DNA of 64,000 nt from Burkholderiales bacterium 70-64. Its GTDB lineage: Bacteria > Pseudomonadota > Gammaproteobacteria > Burkholderiales > Burkholderiaceae_E. The stretch covers positions 311 to 64,310 of the forward strand of contig MKUQ01000056.1 in the NCBI GenBank assembly GCA_001898645.1, given 5' to 3'. The notes beneath the pieces are model-generated. The model worked only from the letters and a program-made list of their open reading frames with translations, was not told the DNA's origin and searched no databases. How positions within the stretch are numbered: the first letter of the stretch is position 1; each line of letters begins with the position of its first letter. Both the position numbers and the translations under genes were made by a program. Shown here one piece after another: positions 1-10,066 of the stretch.

Positions 1-218
1 GGGCCCCGGGGGTTGCGGCGCTGTGTGCGGCGCCGAGCAGCGCAGTCTCGGGGTCGGCGCGCGCAGCGCGCTTCGTGCTTCATTCTTGCGGCGCCTTGTC
101 CGAGTGGAGCGCGCACAGCGCGCGAAGCGAGTTGCGCCGCACGACCCCGAGGCGAGCAGCGGAGGGGAGTTGGTGCGCAGCACCGACCGCCGTGCCCAGC
201 CCCGCAACCCCCGGGGCC
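1..218. repeat. Long palindromic intergenic element, copy A
   Basis: Non-coding, highly structured stretch. A perfect 17-bp inverted repeat pairs 2-18 with 202-218, and the left end may continue outside the window. A 10-bp inner stem pairs 47-56 (ctcggggtcg) with 142-151. The 84-nt core at 57-140 matches the core of the element at 51384-51467 at 71 of 84 positions by hand count, whereas the outer arms differ in sequence. It lies downstream of the radical SAM gene, so it could act as a terminator or RNA structure. No credible gene is seen in 1-298. Confidence 0.75.
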
Positions 219-298
219 TGGCCGCCCGCCGACTGCCGCGACCACGCCAAGCACCGAAGTCGAAGCCGAAGGGAGGAGACGGGAATGAGGAAGCCCCC

Positions 299-1399
299 TC
301 AGAACAACTCGGGCTGCGCCACGTCGCCGGGAACGCGGAACAGGTCGGTGCGCAGCGCGAAGCGGTGCGTGCCGAGCCCGAGCCTGTGCGCGGCCATATC
401 GAAGCGCAGCCGCACCAGCTCGGCCCACGGCCCCTCGCCCTTCATGCGGGCGAAGAAGCGCGCCTCGCTCGAGCGCATCGAGCTGCCGGCACTGCAGCCG
501 GGCGGAGCCCCGCGCATATCGCCCAGGCGCGCAAGCACGCGGCGCGCCCGCTCGGGGTAGTGCGCACCCAGCCACTGCACGAACAGCTCGCGCACCTCCC
601 AGGGCAGGCGCAGCACCGAGTAGAAGGCGCACTGCGCACCGGCCCGGCGCGCCTCGGCGAGCACCCGCTCGATCTCGGGCTCGTTCAGGAACGGCGCGAT
701 CGGCGCCACGCCCACGCCGACGGGGATGCCTGCCTCGCGCAGCCGGCGCATGGCCTCGAGCCGCCGCCACGGCGCGGCCGCGCGCGGCTCCCAGCGCCGG
801 GCCAGCGCGGCGTCGAGCGTGGTGAGGGAGAGGAACACTGCGACCAGGCCGTCGCGCGCGAGCGGGGCGAGCAGGTCGATGTCGCGCTCGACCAGGGCGG
901 ACTTGGTGACGATGGTGAAAGGCTGGCGGTGCGCGGCCATGGTCTCGAGCAGCGCGCGCGTGAGTCGGTAGCGGCGCTCGATCGGCTGGTAGGGATCGGT
1001 GGCCGAGCCCAGGTTGATCGGCTGGCAGCGGTAGCTGCGTGCGCCGAGCTCGGCGCGCAGGACGGCCGCTGCATTGACCTTGGCGTACAGCCTGGACTCG
1101 AAATCGAGGCCGCTGGAAAGCCCGAGGCGGCCGTGGTAAGGCCGCGCATAGCAGTAGACGCAGCCGTGCTCGCAGCCCCGATAGGGGTTGATCGAGAGAT
1201 CGAACGGGAGGTCGGGCGAGCGGTTGCGAACGATGAGCGAGCGCGCCTGCTCTTCGGTGACCTGCGTGTCGAGCTCCGGCGGCGGGTCGCTCTCGCCGCC
1301 CCAGCCGTCGTCGAACGGCTCGCGGCGCGCCGCCTCGAAGCGATGCTGCGGGTTGGACGCGGCGCCGCGGCCGCACACCGGCGCCGACGGAAGACTCAT
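299..1399 (-). CDS. PA0069-family radical SAM protein
   Basis: 366 residues. The radical SAM cluster motif CxxxCxxC is present at Cys76, Cys80 and Cys83 (RGCEHGCVYCYARP), matching the spore-photoproduct-lyase-like PA0069/Rv2578c family. The substrate is unknown. An N-terminal extension of about 60 residues before the radical SAM core is usual for the family. The ATG at 1399 is followed upstream by a LexA-like palindrome at 1416-1431; from memory the Pseudomonas aeruginosa orthologue PA0069 belongs to the SOS regulon, which would fit a DNA-damage role. It is a single gene with its own upstream region. Family assignment is secure; function is not. Confidence 0.9.
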   Translation of the reverse strand: MSLPSAPVCGRGAASNPQHRFEAARREPFDDGWGGESDPPPELDTQVTEEQARSLIVRNRSPDLPFDLSINPYRGCEHGCVYCYARPYHGRLGLSSGLDFESRLYAKVNAAAVLRAELGARSYRCQPINLGSATDPYQPIERRYRLTRALLETMAAHRQPFTIVTKSALVERDIDLLAPLARDGLVAVFLSLTTLDAALARRWEPRAAAPWRRLEAMRRLREAGIPVGVGVAPIAPFLNEPEIERVLAEARRAGAQCAFYSVLRLPWEVRELFVQWLGAHYPERARRVLARLGDMRGAPPGCSAGSSMRSSEARFFARMKGEGPWAELVRLRFDMAAHRLGLGTHRFALRTDLFRVPGDVAQPELF

Positions 1400-1415
1400 G
1401 AGCGCGCCCCGGTAG

Positions 1416-1431
1416 CTGGATGTTCATCCAG
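1416..1431 (-). promoter_or_regulatory. Candidate LexA (SOS) box
   Basis: The sequence CTGGATGTTCATCCAG fits CTG-N10-CAG, with inverted CTGGATG/CATCCAG arms. It lies 17-32 bases upstream of the radical SAM start codon, where LexA would block transcription. It differs from the strongest CTGT-N8-ACAG consensus by G for T at the fourth position and its mirror, so binding may be moderate. Confidence 0.55.
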
Positions 1432-1474
1432 TATACGGGCGCCGCGGTGCGTTGTACAGCGGCGCCGGGCCGCG

Positions 1475-3280
1475 TCAGAACGCCTCTTCGGGCATGGCCA
1501 GCGCGCCGGGTGCGCCTTCGGTGAGCGCCGTGCACAGGCCCGGCGCCTGGCTCATGAGGTGATCGGCGTGGAAGCGCGCGGTGGCGATCTTGGCCGCGAG
1601 AAAGCGCGCATCGCCCTCGCCCGCCTTCAGCAGAGAGTCGGCAGCCAGCGCGGCGCGCGCCATCTGCCAGCCCGACAGCACGATGCCGGCCAGCTTCAGG
1701 TAGGGCACGCTGCCGGCGAAGACGGCACGCACGTCGGCACGGAAGGCATCGAGCACGAAGGCGACCGCCGTCTCGAGCGCCGCGCGGCCGGCGGCCAGCC
1801 GGGCGGCGATGGCGGCCAGGTCGGCGCCGCCGCGCGCGGCCAGCTCGGCCTCGGTCTGGCGCACCTGCGCGAGCAGCGCGCGCGCCACCGCGCCGCCGTC
1901 GCGCACGGTCTTGCGCCCGACCAGGTCGTTGGCCTGGATGGCGGTGGTGCCTTCGTAGATGGTGAGGATGCGCGCGTCGCGGTAGTGCTGCGCCACCCCC
2001 GTCTCCTCGATGAAGCCCATGCCGCCGTGCACCTGCACGGCGAGCGAGGCGACCTTGATGGCCAACTCGGTGGACCAGCCCTTCACGATCGGCACCAGGA
2101 ACTCGTAGACCGCCATGTTCTGGCGGCGCACGGTTTCGTCGGACGCGTGGTGGCCGGCATCGCTGGCGGCGGCGGCCACGTAGGCGAGCGCACGCGCCGA
2201 CTCGGTGCAGGCGCGCATGGTCATCAGCATGCGGCGCACGTCGGGGTGATGGATGATCGTCACCGGCCCGCTGGAGCCGGCGACGTCGCGGCTCTGCACG
2301 CGCTCCCTGGCGTAGGCCACGGCCTGCTGGTAGGCGCGCTCCGACAACGCGACGCCCTGCATGCCCACGGCGAAGCGCGCCGCGTTCATCATCACGAACA
2401 TGTACTCGAGGCCGCGATTCTCCTCGCCCACCAGGTAGCCGATCGCCCCGGGACCGACCTCGCCCTTGTCGTCGCCGTACAGCAGCACGGCAGTGGGGCT
2501 GGCCTTGATGCCGAGCTTGTGCTCGATCGACTGGCACCAGACGTCGTTGCGCCGGCCGGCGCCGCCGTCCTCGCCGGGCAGGCGCTTGGGCACGACGAAG
2601 AGGGAGATGCCCTTCACGCCCTCGGGCGCGTCGGGAGTGCGCGCGAGCACCAGGTGGACGATGTTGTCCGCCATGTCGTGCTCGCCGTAGGTGATGAAGA
2701 TCTTCTGGCCGAAGATGCGGTAGCTGCCGTCGGGCTGCGCCACCGCCCGGGTGCGCAGCAGCGCCAGGTCGGAGCCGGCCTGCGGCTCGGTGAGATTCAT
2801 CGAGCCGGTCCACTCGCCCGAGATCATGCGCGGCACGAAGCGCTGCTGCTGCGCGTGCGAGCCGGCCACCATCAGCGCCTCGATGGCGCCGTCGGTGAGC
2901 AGCGGACATAGCGCGAACGACAGGTTCGCGGCGTTGAGCATCTCCATGCAGGGCGTGGCGATCAGCTTGGGCAGGCCCTGCCCGCCGAGCTCCACCGGAT
3001 GCTGCAGGCCCTGCCAGCCGCCCTCGGCGAAGCGGCGGAACGCCTCGCGGAAACCGGGGCTGGTGGCGACCTCGCCGGCCGCCAGCGTGGCCGGCTGGAG
3101 ATCCCCGCCGCGATTGAGCGGGGCGATCACCCCCTCGTTGAACTTCGCGCACTCCTCGAGCACCGCCTGGGCGGTGTCGAAGCCGGCATCGGCGAACCCC
3201 GGCAGCGCCGCCACCTGGTCGATGCCCGCCAGGTAGCGCAGGACGAACTGCATGTCGGCCAGGGGTGCGCGATACGACAT
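1475..3280 (-). CDS. Acyl-CoA dehydrogenase, long DmdC-like type
   Basis: 601 residues, longer than the 380-residue short-chain enzymes and typical of the DmdC / fatty acyl-CoA dehydrogenase subfamily with an N-terminal extension and an extra C-terminal helical domain. It oxidises an acyl-CoA to the 2-enoyl-CoA using FAD. The catalytic-base region reads IYEGTTAIQ, with the Glu at about residue 443, and GGMGFIEETGVAQHYRDARI precedes it. It is the last gene of an operon with etfB and etfA (40 bp after etfA), so electrons probably pass straight to the co-encoded electron transfer flavoprotein. The natural chain length cannot be read from sequence. Confidence 0.92.
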   Translation of the reverse strand: MSYRAPLADMQFVLRYLAGIDQVAALPGFADAGFDTAQAVLEECAKFNEGVIAPLNRGGDLQPATLAAGEVATSPGFREAFRRFAEGGWQGLQHPVELGGQGLPKLIATPCMEMLNAANLSFALCPLLTDGAIEALMVAGSHAQQQRFVPRMISGEWTGSMNLTEPQAGSDLALLRTRAVAQPDGSYRIFGQKIFITYGEHDMADNIVHLVLARTPDAPEGVKGISLFVVPKRLPGEDGGAGRRNDVWCQSIEHKLGIKASPTAVLLYGDDKGEVGPGAIGYLVGEENRGLEYMFVMMNAARFAVGMQGVALSERAYQQAVAYARERVQSRDVAGSSGPVTIIHHPDVRRMLMTMRACTESARALAYVAAAASDAGHHASDETVRRQNMAVYEFLVPIVKGWSTELAIKVASLAVQVHGGMGFIEETGVAQHYRDARILTIYEGTTAIQANDLVGRKTVRDGGAVARALLAQVRQTEAELAARGGADLAAIAARLAAGRAALETAVAFVLDAFRADVRAVFAGSVPYLKLAGIVLSGWQMARAALAADSLLKAGEGDARFLAAKIATARFHADHLMSQAPGLCTALTEGAPGALAMPEEAF

Positions 3281-3320
3281 GGCGATGCTCTCCCGGAAGT
3301 GAGGCGGCGCGCGGCCTCGC

Positions 3321-4253
3321 TCAGCCCAGTTCCTTGACCAGCTCCGGTACGGCGGTGAACAGATCGGCCACCAGGCCGTAGTCGGCCACGCCGAAGATGG
3401 GGGCCTCCTCGTCCTTGTTGATGGCCACGATCACCTTGCTGTCCTTCATGCCGGCCAGGTGCTGGATGGCCCCGGAGATGCCGATGGCCACGTACAGCTG
3501 CGGGGCCACGATCTTGCCGGTCTGCCCGACCTGCCAGTCGTTGGGCGCGTAGCCCGCATCGACCGCCGCGCGCGAGGCGCCCAGCGCCGCGCCCAGCTTG
3601 TCGGCCAGCGGCTCGAGCAGGTGGAAGTTCTCGGCGCTGCCCATGCCGCGCCCGCCCGAGACCACGATCTTGGCCGCGGTCAGCTCCGGACGGTCGCTCC
3701 GGGCGATCTCGCGTCCCACGAAGCTGGAGGTGCCCGCATCGGCCACCGCCGCCACGTTCTCGATCGGCGCCGAGCCTCCGGTGGCCGCCACCGGGTCGAA
3801 GCCCGTGGTGCGCACGGTGATCACCTTCACCGGGTCGGCGCTCTGCACCGTGGCGATGGCGTTGCCGGCGTAGATCGGGCGCGTGAAGGTGTCGGCCGAC
3901 TCTACCCCGACGATGTCGGAGATCTGCGCCGCATCGAGCTTGGCCGCGATGCGCGGGGCCACGTTCTTGCCGTGCGCCGTGGCCGGGGCCAGGATGTGCG
4001 TGTAGCCCTTGGCCACCGCGAGCGCCTGCGCGGCCACGTTCTCCGCAAGCTGATCGGCCAGCTGCGGCGCATCGGCCAGCAGCACCTTCGTCACCCCCGC
4101 CGCCTGGGCGGCGGCCTGCGCCACCGCCGCGCAGCCGCTGCCGGCCACCAGCACGGTGACCTCGCCGCCCGCCTTGGCCGCGGCGGCAATGGCGTTGAGC
4201 GTGCTGGGCTTGAGTGTCGCGTTGTCGTGTTCGGCCAGTACCAGAGCTGCCAT
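3321..4253 (-). CDS. etfA: Electron transfer flavoprotein alpha subunit
   Basis: 310 residues from the ATG at 4253 ([11 protein letters not shown]), preferred over the GTG nine bases upstream because it has a purine-rich ribosome site (aaggg) and gives the usual EtfA N-terminus. The protein carries the alpha-subunit FAD domain, with SGGRGMGS near residue 205 and a [13 protein letters not shown] segment near the C-terminus. It forms a heterodimer with EtfB that binds FAD and AMP and moves electrons from acyl-CoA dehydrogenases to ETF-quinone oxidoreductase. It sits between etfB and the acyl-CoA dehydrogenase in the same operon. Confidence 0.96.
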   Translation of the reverse strand: MAALVLAEHDNATLKPSTLNAIAAAAKAGGEVTVLVAGSGCAAVAQAAAQAAGVTKVLLADAPQLADQLAENVAAQALAVAKGYTHILAPATAHGKNVAPRIAAKLDAAQISDIVGVESADTFTRPIYAGNAIATVQSADPVKVITVRTTGFDPVAATGGSAPIENVAAVADAGTSSFVGREIARSDRPELTAAKIVVSGGRGMGSAENFHLLEPLADKLGAALGASRAAVDAGYAPNDWQVGQTGKIVAPQLYVAIGISGAIQHLAGMKDSKVIVAINKDEEAPIFGVADYGLVADLFTAVPELVKELG

Positions 4254-4268
4254 CGGTCTCACCCTTAC

Positions 4269-5018
4269 TCAGATCACTTTCGCTTCGTTCTTCAGCTTGG
4301 CCACCAGCGTGGCCACGTCGGGCACCTTCACGCCGGCCTTGCGTCCCGGCGGCTCGCTCACCTTGAGCGTCTTCAGGCGCGGCGTGACGTCGACCCCGAG
4401 GTCCTCGGGCTTGACGACATCGAGCTGCTTCTTCTTGGCCTTCATGATGTTGGGCAGCGTGACGTAGCGCGGCTCGTTCAGCCGCAGGTCGGTGGTCACC
4501 ACCGCCGGCAGGCTGATCGCGATCGTCTCCAGGCCCCCGTCGACCTCGCGCGTGACCTTGGCCTTGCCGTCGGCCACCTCCAGCTTCGAGGCGAACGTGG
4601 CCTGCGGGCGATCGAGCAGCGCGGCCAGCATCTGGCCGGTCTGGTTGGCGTCGTCGTCGATCGCCTGCTTGCCCAGGATCACCAGCCCGGGCTGCTCGCG
4701 CGCCGCCAGCGCCGCCAGCAGCTTGGCCACCGCCAGCGGCTGGAGCTCGACGTCCGTCTGCACCAGGATGCCGCGGTCGGCCCCGATCGCCATGGCCGTG
4801 CGCAGCGTCTCCTGGCACGCCTGCACCCCGCACGATACGGCCACGATCTCGGTGGCCACGCCCTTCTCCTTCAGGCGCACCGCTTCCTCGACCGCGATCT
4901 CGTCGAACGGGTTCATCGACATCTTCACGTTGGCGATGTCGACTCCGCTCTGGTCGCTCTTGACGCGGACCTTCACGTTGTAGTCGACCACCCGCTTGAC
5001 CGGGACGAGGATCTTCAT
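4269..5018 (-). CDS. etfB: Electron transfer flavoprotein beta subunit
   Basis: 249 residues, full length for EtfB. The N-terminus [20 protein letters not shown] and the AMP-binding beta-subunit features ([20 protein letters not shown]) are typical. It pairs with EtfA, encoded 15 bp downstream, as electron acceptor for beta-oxidation dehydrogenases. A GAGG ribosome site precedes the ATG at 5018. It is the first gene of the etfB-etfA-acyl-CoA dehydrogenase operon. Confidence 0.96.
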   Translation of the reverse strand: MKILVPVKRVVDYNVKVRVKSDQSGVDIANVKMSMNPFDEIAVEEAVRLKEKGVATEIVAVSCGVQACQETLRTAMAIGADRGILVQTDVELQPLAVAKLLAALAAREQPGLVILGKQAIDDDANQTGQMLAALLDRPQATFASKLEVADGKAKVTREVDGGLETIAISLPAVVTTDLRLNEPRYVTLPNIMKAKKKQLDVVKPEDLGVDVTPRLKTLKVSEPPGRKAGVKVPDVATLVAKLKNEAKVI

Positions 5019-5054
5019 CGGTACCTCATGGGATGGAAAAGGGGAAAGCCTGTG

Positions 5055-5060
5055 ATTATA
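5055..5060 (-). promoter_or_regulatory. Candidate -10 box for the etfBA operon
   Basis: Read on the minus strand, a perfect TATAAT occurs about 37 bases upstream of the etfB start, in an A/T-richer patch. No good -35 element is seen at the expected distance (ccggga), so this is tentative. The start of transcription would fall near 5048. Confidence 0.35.
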
Positions 5061-5100
5061 TGACGGGCCCGGAGACCTCCCGGGACCTGCCCGGCAGTGG

Positions 5101-5907
5101 TCACTTCCAGTTCGGCGGGCGCTTGTCGATGAACGCCTGCACGCCCTCGAGCGCCGATTCGTCCATCATGTTGCAGGCCATGGTCTGGCCGGCCAGCTGG
5201 TAGGCCGCGTCGATGCCCATCTCGAGCTGGCGATAGAACAGGCCCTTGCCGGCGGCGATGGCGGCGGAGGGCTTGGCGCACACCAGCGCAGCGAGCCGAT
5301 CGACCTCGGCATCCAGCGCCTCCTGGGCGACCACCCGGTTGACCAGGCCGCGGGCGGCGGCGGTCGGCGCGTCGATGAATTCGCCCGTGACCAGCATCTC
5401 GAACGCCTGCTTGCGCGAAAGGTTGCGCGACAGCGCCACCGCCGGCGTGGAGCAGAACAGGCCGAGATTGACCCCCGAGACTGCGAAGCGCGCATCGGCG
5501 CTGGCCACGGCCAGGTCGCACATCGCCACCAGCTGGCAGCCGGCCGCGGTGGCGATGCCCTGCACCCGCGCGATGACCGGCTGGGGCATCTGCTGGATCG
5601 TCATCATCATCCGGGCGCACTGCGCGAACAGCGCGCGGTAGTACTCGAGCGAGGGCTGCGCACGCATCTCGCGCAGGTCGTGCCCGGCGCAGAACGCCTT
5701 GCCGGCCGCGCCCAGCACCACCACCCGCGCCGCCGGATCGGCGGCGATGCGCTCCAGCTCGGCCTGGATCGCCTGCATCAGGCCCTCGGAGAGCGCGTTG
5801 AACTGCGCCGGCCGGTTCAGGGTGAGCCGCACGATGCCGCCGTCACGGACGACCAGCACCGGCGCACCGGCTTCGGGTAGGGAAGCGCTCTGCGGAACTG
5901 CGGACAT
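5101..5907 (-). CDS. Enoyl-CoA hydratase/isomerase family protein
   Basis: 268 residues from the ATG at 5907, chosen because GGAGG lies 7-8 bases upstream; an ATG 36 bases further up lacks such a site. The crotonase fold is clear: [16 protein letters not shown] for the first oxyanion-hole loop and [21 protein letters not shown] for the second, then VNRVV and the C-terminal [15 protein letters not shown]. It probably hydrates 2-enoyl-CoA in fatty-acid oxidation, consistent with the neighbouring etfBA and acyl-CoA dehydrogenase genes, but the exact substrate within the crotonase family is uncertain. Confidence 0.9.
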   Translation of the reverse strand: MSAVPQSASLPEAGAPVLVVRDGGIVRLTLNRPAQFNALSEGLMQAIQAELERIAADPAARVVVLGAAGKAFCAGHDLREMRAQPSLEYYRALFAQCARMMMTIQQMPQPVIARVQGIATAAGCQLVAMCDLAVASADARFAVSGVNLGLFCSTPAVALSRNLSRKQAFEMLVTGEFIDAPTAAARGLVNRVVAQEALDAEVDRLAALVCAKPSAAIAAGKGLFYRQLEMGIDAAYQLAGQTMACNMMDESALEGVQAFIDKRPPNWK

Positions 5908-6084
5908 GGCGAAGACCTCCGGTGATCCGTCGGGATACGCCAATTATCGGCGCCCGGCGCCGATCGTCCAAACCGGCGAATGGGTCACGCGGACACCTCC
6001 ACCCCTTCGATTACACTCGGGCGAACCTTCACGAACCGGCGGTGCGAGCCGCTGCCAGGAAACCAGAGAGGGAACCAGAGAGAC

Positions 6085-7011
<927 letters not shown>

Positions 7012-7013
7012 GC

Positions 7014-7052
7014 ATGCCGACGGCCCCGGCTGCGCGCAGGCGGATCCGGTGA
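7014..7052 (+). CDS. Possible 12-codon minicistron between moxR and the DUF58 gene
   Basis: An ATG three bases after the MoxR stop opens a 12-residue frame (MPTAPAARRRIR) whose stop, TGA at 7050-7052, overlaps the GTG start of the DUF58 gene at 7049. It may serve only to bring ribosomes to that GTG start by translational coupling. A similar arrangement occurs between ccmF and ccmG. No evidence for a functional peptide. Confidence 0.3.
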   Translation: MPTAPAARRRIR

Positions 7053-8050
7053 GCGCGATCCCGCACCGGGCCGGCGTCGCGCCGGCGCCCGCGGCGCGGG
7101 CGCGCGAGCGCCTGGCCCGATGGCTGTCCCGCCGGCGCGGCCCGTACGCCGGCGACCACGTGCTCACGCGGCGCAACGTGTTCGTGCTGCCGACGCGCGC
7201 CGGCCTGCTGTTCGCGGTGGTGCTGCTGGTGATGCTGCTGGCGGCGATCAACTACCAGCTCTCGCTCGGCCATGCGCTGACCTTCCTGCTCGTCGCGCTC
7301 GCCGCGGTCGGCATGCTGCACACCTATCGCAACCTCTCGGCGCTGACGCTGCACGCCGGGCGCGCCGAGCCGGTCTTCGCCGGCCAGCTCGCCGAGTTCA
7401 CGCTGATCGCCCGCAACCCCACGCGGCTCGAACGCTACGCGCTGAGCGTGCATGCGCACGGCATGACGCAGGCCGAGCATTTCGACGCCGCTCCCGGGGC
7501 CGAGCAGCTGGTGTCGATCGCGCTGCCCACCGAGCGGCGCGGCTGGATGCAGGTGCCGCGCCTGACCGTCTCCACTACCTGGCCGCTCGGCCTGTGGCGC
7601 GCCTGGGCGCCGTGGCACCCGGTGCTGCGCGTGCTGGTCTACCCCCAGCCCGAAACGCCCGCGGTCGCGCTCCCGGCGCGCATGGCTGCTGCCGGCGAGG
7701 GCACCGCGCGCGGACCGGGCCACGACGACCTCGCCGCCGTGCGCCCCTATGCGGCCGGCGACGCCCCGCGGCTGATCGCCTGGAAAGCGATGGCGCGCAG
7801 CGCCTCCGACGAGCTCCTCACCAAGCAGTTCGACGGCGCGCAGCTGGGCGAGCTCTCGCTCGAGTGGTCGCAGCTGCCCGCGTCGATGCACGCCGAGGCG
7901 CGCCTGGCGCGGCTCACTCGCTGGGTGCTCGATGCCGACGCGGCGGGCGTGCGCTTCGCGCTGGTGCTGCCCGGCTGCACCGTCGAGGCCGACGCCGGGC
8001 CGGCGCACCGGGCGCGCTGCCTCGAGGCGCTCGCCACCTGGGGCGGCTGA
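7049..8050 (+). CDS. DUF58 domain-containing protein
   Basis: 333 residues with a GTG start that overlaps the end of a 12-codon minicistron. Two closely spaced membrane helices occupy roughly residues 48-95 (GLLFAVVLLVMLLAAINYQL and following), followed by a cytoplasmic or periplasmic beta-rich part and the DUF58 signature in which a GHDDLAAVRPYAAGDAPRLI segment precedes IAWKAMAR. DUF58 proteins usually work with MoxR ATPases and TgpA-like transglutaminases, as here. Biochemical role unknown. Confidence 0.9.
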   Translation: MSAIPHRAGVAPAPAARARERLARWLSRRRGPYAGDHVLTRRNVFVLPTRAGLLFAVVLLVMLLAAINYQLSLGHALTFLLVALAAVGMLHTYRNLSALTLHAGRAEPVFAGQLAEFTLIARNPTRLERYALSVHAHGMTQAEHFDAAPGAEQLVSIALPTERRGWMQVPRLTVSTTWPLGLWRAWAPWHPVLRVLVYPQPETPAVALPARMAAAGEGTARGPGHDDLAAVRPYAAGDAPRLIAWKAMARSASDELLTKQFDGAQLGELSLEWSQLPASMHAEARLARLTRWVLDADAAGVRFALVLPGCTVEADAGPAHRARCLEALATWGG

Positions 8051-10066
8051 ATGGCCGCAGGCCTGCGCTACTCGCTGCGCGCGCTCGGCGGCACGCTCGG
8101 CGCCCAATGGGAGCGCGAGCGCCGCGAGACCCTGTTCCTGATGGCGCCGGTGCTGCTGTCGGCCCTGCCGCATCTGGCGCAGCTGCCGTGGTGGGCCGGT
8201 GCCGGCTTCCTGGTGCTGTTCCTCTGGCGCCTCGGCCTGGTGCTGTCCGGGCGCTGGCTGCCGCGCGCCTCGGTGCGCTGGGTGGCGGCGATCGCGTGCA
8301 CCGCGGCGGTCTACGCGCACTACCAGACGCTGCTCGGGCGCGAGCCGGGCGTGGCGCTGCTGGTGCTGTTCCTCGGGCTCAAGCTGATGGAGATGCGCGC
8401 GCGCCGCGACCTGTTCGTGGTCATCTTCCTGTGCTTCTTCCTGCTGCTGACGGCCTTCTTCCATTCGCAGTCGATGGCGACGGCGGCGTGGGTGGGGCTG
8501 GCCCTGTACGGCCTGGTCGCCGCGATGGTGACCATGCAGTATCGCCGGCACGAGGCGCCCATCGGCCGGCGCCTGCGCGGCGTGGGTGTCATGCTGGCGC
8601 AGGCGGCGCCGATCGCCGCGGTGATCTTCGTGCTGTTCCCGCGGCTCGGCGGCCCGCTGTGGGGCCTGCCCGCCGATGCGCAGCGCGCCCGCACCGGCCT
8701 GTCCGAGTCGATGGCGCCGGGCAACATCGCGCAGCTGTCCGAGTCCGACGAGATCGCCTTCCGGGTGCTGTTCGACGGCCCCGTGCCCCCGACCGCGCAG
8801 CTGTACTGGCGCGGCCCGGTGTTCGGCAGCTTCGACGGGCGGACGTGGCGTCCGCTCGTGCAGGCGGGCGCGCCGCCGCCGCGCGTCGAACCCCTCGATG
8901 CGGCCGGCGCCGCGATACGCTACACCGTCACCCAGGAGCCGACCGGCCGCAACTGGCTGTTCGCGCTGGAGATGCCCGTGCGCATCGAAGCGGGCGACGA
9001 GACGCCGGCGCAGCTGCGGCCCGACCTGCAGCTGGTGGCCCGCGACGCGTCCGGCGGGCGCACCCGCCACGCGCTGGTCTCGTACACCCGCTTTCGCGCC
9101 GGCCTGAACGAAACGCCGCAGTCGCTGCGCAGCTGGCTGGCGCTGCCGGCCGGATTCAATCCGCGCACGCGGGCGCTGGCCGATCGCTGGCGCGGCGAGC
9201 CGCTGGACGACCGGCAGCAGGTCGAGCGGGCGCTGCGGCTGTTCCATGACCAGCCCTTCCGCTACACGCACGAGCCGCCGCCGCTCGGGCGCGACGCGGT
9301 CGACGATTTCCTCTTCGACACCCGGGCCGGGTTCTGCGAGCACTACGCGGGCGCCTTCGTGGTGCTGATGCGCGCGCTGGGCGTGCCGGCGCGCGTGGTC
9401 ACCGGCTACCAGGGCGGCGAGCGCAATCCGGTCGACGGCTACTGGCTGGTGCGCCAGGCCGATGCGCACGCCTGGGCCGAGGTGTGGCTGGCCGACGCCG
9501 GCTGGGTCCGCGTGGACCCGACCGCCGCCGTCGCGCCGCAGCGCATCGAACGCGGCCTGCGCCTGGGCGCGGACCGCTACGCCGGGGACCTCTCCGAGGC
9601 CGCACGCCCGCTCCTGCAGCGGCTGCGCTTCAACCTCGATGCGATCGGCAATGCCTGGAACCAGTGGGTGCTGTCGTACGACCGCGGCCGCCAGCAGCAC
9701 CTGCTGTCGCGCATCGGCATCGCCGCCGGCGACTGGCAGCGGCTCGCCGCGCTGCTGGCCGCCGTGCTGGCCGTGCTGCTGGGCGCGGTGGCGCTGCTGA
9801 CGCTGCATCCGCGCCGGCCGCGCGATCCAGTCGAACGCGCGTGGCTGGCGTTCTGCGACCGGCTGGCCGCATGCGGGCTGGCACGCAGGAAGCACGAGAC
9901 CGCATCGGCCTACCTCGGGCGCATCGGACGCGCGCTCGAGCCGGCGCAGCTGGCCGAGGCGCGACGCATCGTCGCGGCCTACGAGCGGCTGCGCTACGCC
10001 ACCGCCGATCCCGATCGCCAGGCCGTGCGACACTTGCGCAAGTCCGTCCAAGCGTTCAAGCCTTGA
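8051..10066 (+). CDS. tgpA: TgpA-type membrane transglutaminase-like protein (DUF3488)
   Basis: 671 residues, beginning immediately after the DUF58 stop codon. About six membrane helices fill the first 190 residues; a periplasmic transglutaminase-like domain follows and a last helix lies near residue 580. The catalytic triad is visible: Cys in GFCEHYAG (about residue 427), His in DAHAWAEVW (about 472) and Asp in RVDPTAA (about 488). In Pseudomonas the homologue TgpA is an essential periplasmic protein with transglutaminase activity. The gene is translationally coupled to mltB by a TTGA overlap. Confidence 0.93.
   Translation: MAAGLRYSLRALGGTLGAQWERERRETLFLMAPVLLSALPHLAQLPWWAGAGFLVLFLWRLGLVLSGRWLPRASVRWVAAIACTAAVYAHYQTLLGREPGVALLVLFLGLKLMEMRARRDLFVVIFLCFFLLLTAFFHSQSMATAAWVGLALYGLVAAMVTMQYRRHEAPIGRRLRGVGVMLAQAAPIAAVIFVLFPRLGGPLWGLPADAQRARTGLSESMAPGNIAQLSESDEIAFRVLFDGPVPPTAQLYWRGPVFGSFDGRTWRPLVQAGAPPPRVEPLDAAGAAIRYTVTQEPTGRNWLFALEMPVRIEAGDETPAQLRPDLQLVARDASGGRTRHALVSYTRFRAGLNETPQSLRSWLALPAGFNPRTRALADRWRGEPLDDRQQVERALRLFHDQPFRYTHEPPPLGRDAVDDFLFDTRAGFCEHYAGAFVVLMRALGVPARVVTGYQGGERNPVDGYWLVRQADAHAWAEVWLADAGWVRVDPTAAVAPQRIERGLRLGADRYAGDLSEAARPLLQRLRFNLDAIGNAWNQWVLSYDRGRQQHLLSRIGIAAGDWQRLAALLAAVLAVLLGAVALLTLHPRRPRDPVERAWLAFCDRLAACGLARRKHETASAYLGRIGRALEPAQLAEARRIVAAYERLRYATADPDRQAVRHLRKSVQAFKP

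Noticed and set aside
23-2911. Very long open frames opposite or alongside real genes (for example 23-2911, 3459-5063, 23300-28474, 47731-50229)
   Set aside because: Arg/Ala/Gly/His-rich translations without family motifs, produced by high G+C and few stops; the other frame encodes conserved proteins.
5908-5943. Longer N-terminus for the enoyl-CoA hydratase
   Set aside because: The internal ATG at 5907 has a strong GGAGG site and the extra 12 residues are not family-like.
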